From: Desulfobulbaceae bacterium
GTDB lineage: Bacteria > Desulfobacterota > Desulfobulbia > Desulfobulbales > Desulfurivibrionaceae
Assembly (NCBI GenBank): GCA_003557565.1
Contig: PWOG01000281.1
Span: forward strand, 1-6,122
DNA: 6,122 nucleotides
Reading direction: 5' to 3'
Numbering within the stretch: the first letter of the stretch is position 1; each line of letters begins with the position of its first letter. Shown in pieces: positions 5,378 through 6,122 of the stretch. Under the pieces are notes generated by a model. It saw only the letters and a program-made list of their open reading frames with translations, was not told the DNA's origin and searched no databases. Made by a program: the position numbers and the translations under genes.

Positions 5378-6122
5378 TCACGTTTTGCCAGCATAGCGGA
5401 ACGGGAGCGTAACACAAACCGCAGTCCCCTGCCCTTCAAAGCTGTCGATATCCATGGTTCCCTCCATGAGCTTCACAAGACGCCAAACAATACTCAGCCC
5501 CAGCCCCGCCCCCTGATATTTGCGGGTGGAGGAATTGTCCAGCTGGCAGAAGGGTTTCATAATTTCCTCAAGACTGCCGGCGGGGATGCCGATACCCGTG
5601 TCCGAAACCTTGAACAGCACTCGCAGATCCGTCTCCCCGACCCGGGAGACAGGCTTTATTTCCATTTTTACTGAACCCTCATCGGTATATTTCAAGGCGT
5701 TGCCCACCAGGTTAAAAAGTATCTGGCGCACCCTGGCCTCATCTCCTGCCAATTTTGCCGGCAAAGCCGGATCGAGATGTATTTCAAGGGGTATTTTTTT
5801 GTCGGCGGAAGTAAACTGGAACAGCTCATATACCGAGTTGCACAGCTCTTTTGGGGCAAATTCCACCACGCGGATTGCAAGCTTTCCGGCCTCGAGTCTG
5901 GACAGATCCAAAATGTCTGATAAAAGACGCGTTAACCGATGGGTAGACCTGATCCCGGTTTGCACCAACTCTGCCTGTTCCGCATCCAGGCCCGTGGTTT
6001 CCAGAAGCTGCAACATGCCCATGATGCCGTTTAAGGGTGTACGAATTTCATGACTCATATTACCCAGAAACTCGGTTTTGGCCCGGCTGGCAGCCTCGGC
6101 CTGTTCCTTGGCCAGAATCAAC
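5378..6122 (-). CDS. Sensor histidine kinase, C-terminal part (5' end outside window)
   Basis: The visible 247 codons hold the catalytic core of a two-component sensor kinase, which autophosphorylates on His and passes the phosphate to a response regulator. A charged helical lead-in (AKEQAEAASRAK) runs into the HisKA H-box FLGNMSHEIRTPLNG, with the phosphorylated His at visible residue 24. The HATPase domain follows: N-box LFNLVGNALKYT (136-147), G1 box DTGIGIP (174-180), F-box region KPFCQLD (189-195) and G2 box GAGLGLS (204-210). The protein ends about 37 residues after the G2 box, so no receiver domain follows. The H-box and lead-in resemble hybrid/BarA-like kinases, usually preceded by PAS or other sensor domains, which would lie beyond the right edge. 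The reading frame is open to the edge and the first visible codon is a Leu TTG, so no true start is seen. The signal and partner cannot be told from here. It lies 232 bp ahead of nifU on the same strand. Confidence 0.92.
   Translation of the reverse strand, partial: LILAKEQAEAASRAKTEFLGNMSHEIRTPLNGIMGMLQLLETTGLDAEQAELVQTGIRSTHRLTRLLSDILDLSRLEAGKLAIRVVEFAPKELCNSVYELFQFTSADKKIPLEIHLDPALPAKLAGDEARVRQILFNLVGNALKYTDEGSVKMEIKPVSRVGETDLRVLFKVSDTGIGIPAGSLEEIMKPFCQLDNSSTRKYQGAGLGLSIVWRLVKLMEGTMDIDSFEGQGTAVCVTLPFRYAGKT

Noticed and set aside
5363..5386. CGTGA...TCACG inverted repeat followed by TTTT at the end of the kinase gene
   Set aside because: The stem is only 5 bp and the T-run lies on the plus strand, the wrong side for a terminator of the minus-strand kinase.
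6119..6121. TTG as the start codon of the histidine kinase
   Set aside because: The frame is open to the window edge and the codon lies in the helix just ahead of the HisKA domain, so the gene clearly continues to the right.

Overview
The window is a bacterial chromosome segment, moderately GC-rich, in which every recognisable gene lies on the minus strand. In transcription order (right to left) these are the 3' part of a sensor histidine kinase, nifU, nifS, thyX and a formate-tetrahydrofolate ligase gene (fhs). A NIF-type NifU/NifS pair with no nitrogenase genes nearby, a flavin-dependent thymidylate synthase and a divergent FTHFS together suggest an anaerobe. A sulfate- or sulfur-metabolising Desulfobacterota member (former Deltaproteobacteria, perhaps Desulfobulbales-like) is my best guess, but that is inference and no taxonomic marker gene is present.

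Layout: 1-187 holds no convincing gene. It carries a 90-bp-period tandem repeat whose last copy is enclosed in a very long imperfect hairpin (79-187). A rho-independent terminator (188-229) directly abuts it and ends the minus-strand unit. fhs fills 261-2024, has a near-perfect ribosome binding site and may have its own weak promoter in the 75-bp gap behind thyX. thyX (2100-3056), nifS (3089-4309) and nifU (4312-5145) are packed with gaps of 32 and 2 bp and look like one transcript. A 232-bp AT-rich gap (5146-5377) in front of nifU is the likely main promoter region. The histidine kinase (5378 to the right edge) is cut by the window boundary.

How the genes fit together: NifS (cysteine desulfurase) delivers sulfur to the NifU scaffold for [Fe-S] cluster assembly, probably as a general housekeeping system here. 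ThyX makes dTMP from dUMP using methylene-THF and a reduced flavin. FTHFS feeds formate carbon into the THF pool, from which methylene-THF is made. thyX and fhs are therefore linked through one-carbon folate metabolism, while nifUS supplies clusters that anaerobic one-carbon and energy enzymes commonly need.

The least explained element is the palindromic tandem repeat at the left edge. Its copies differ mostly in ways that keep or improve base pairing. The protein genes are recognisable families, but the FTHFS and ThyX carry notable substitutions in family signature motifs.
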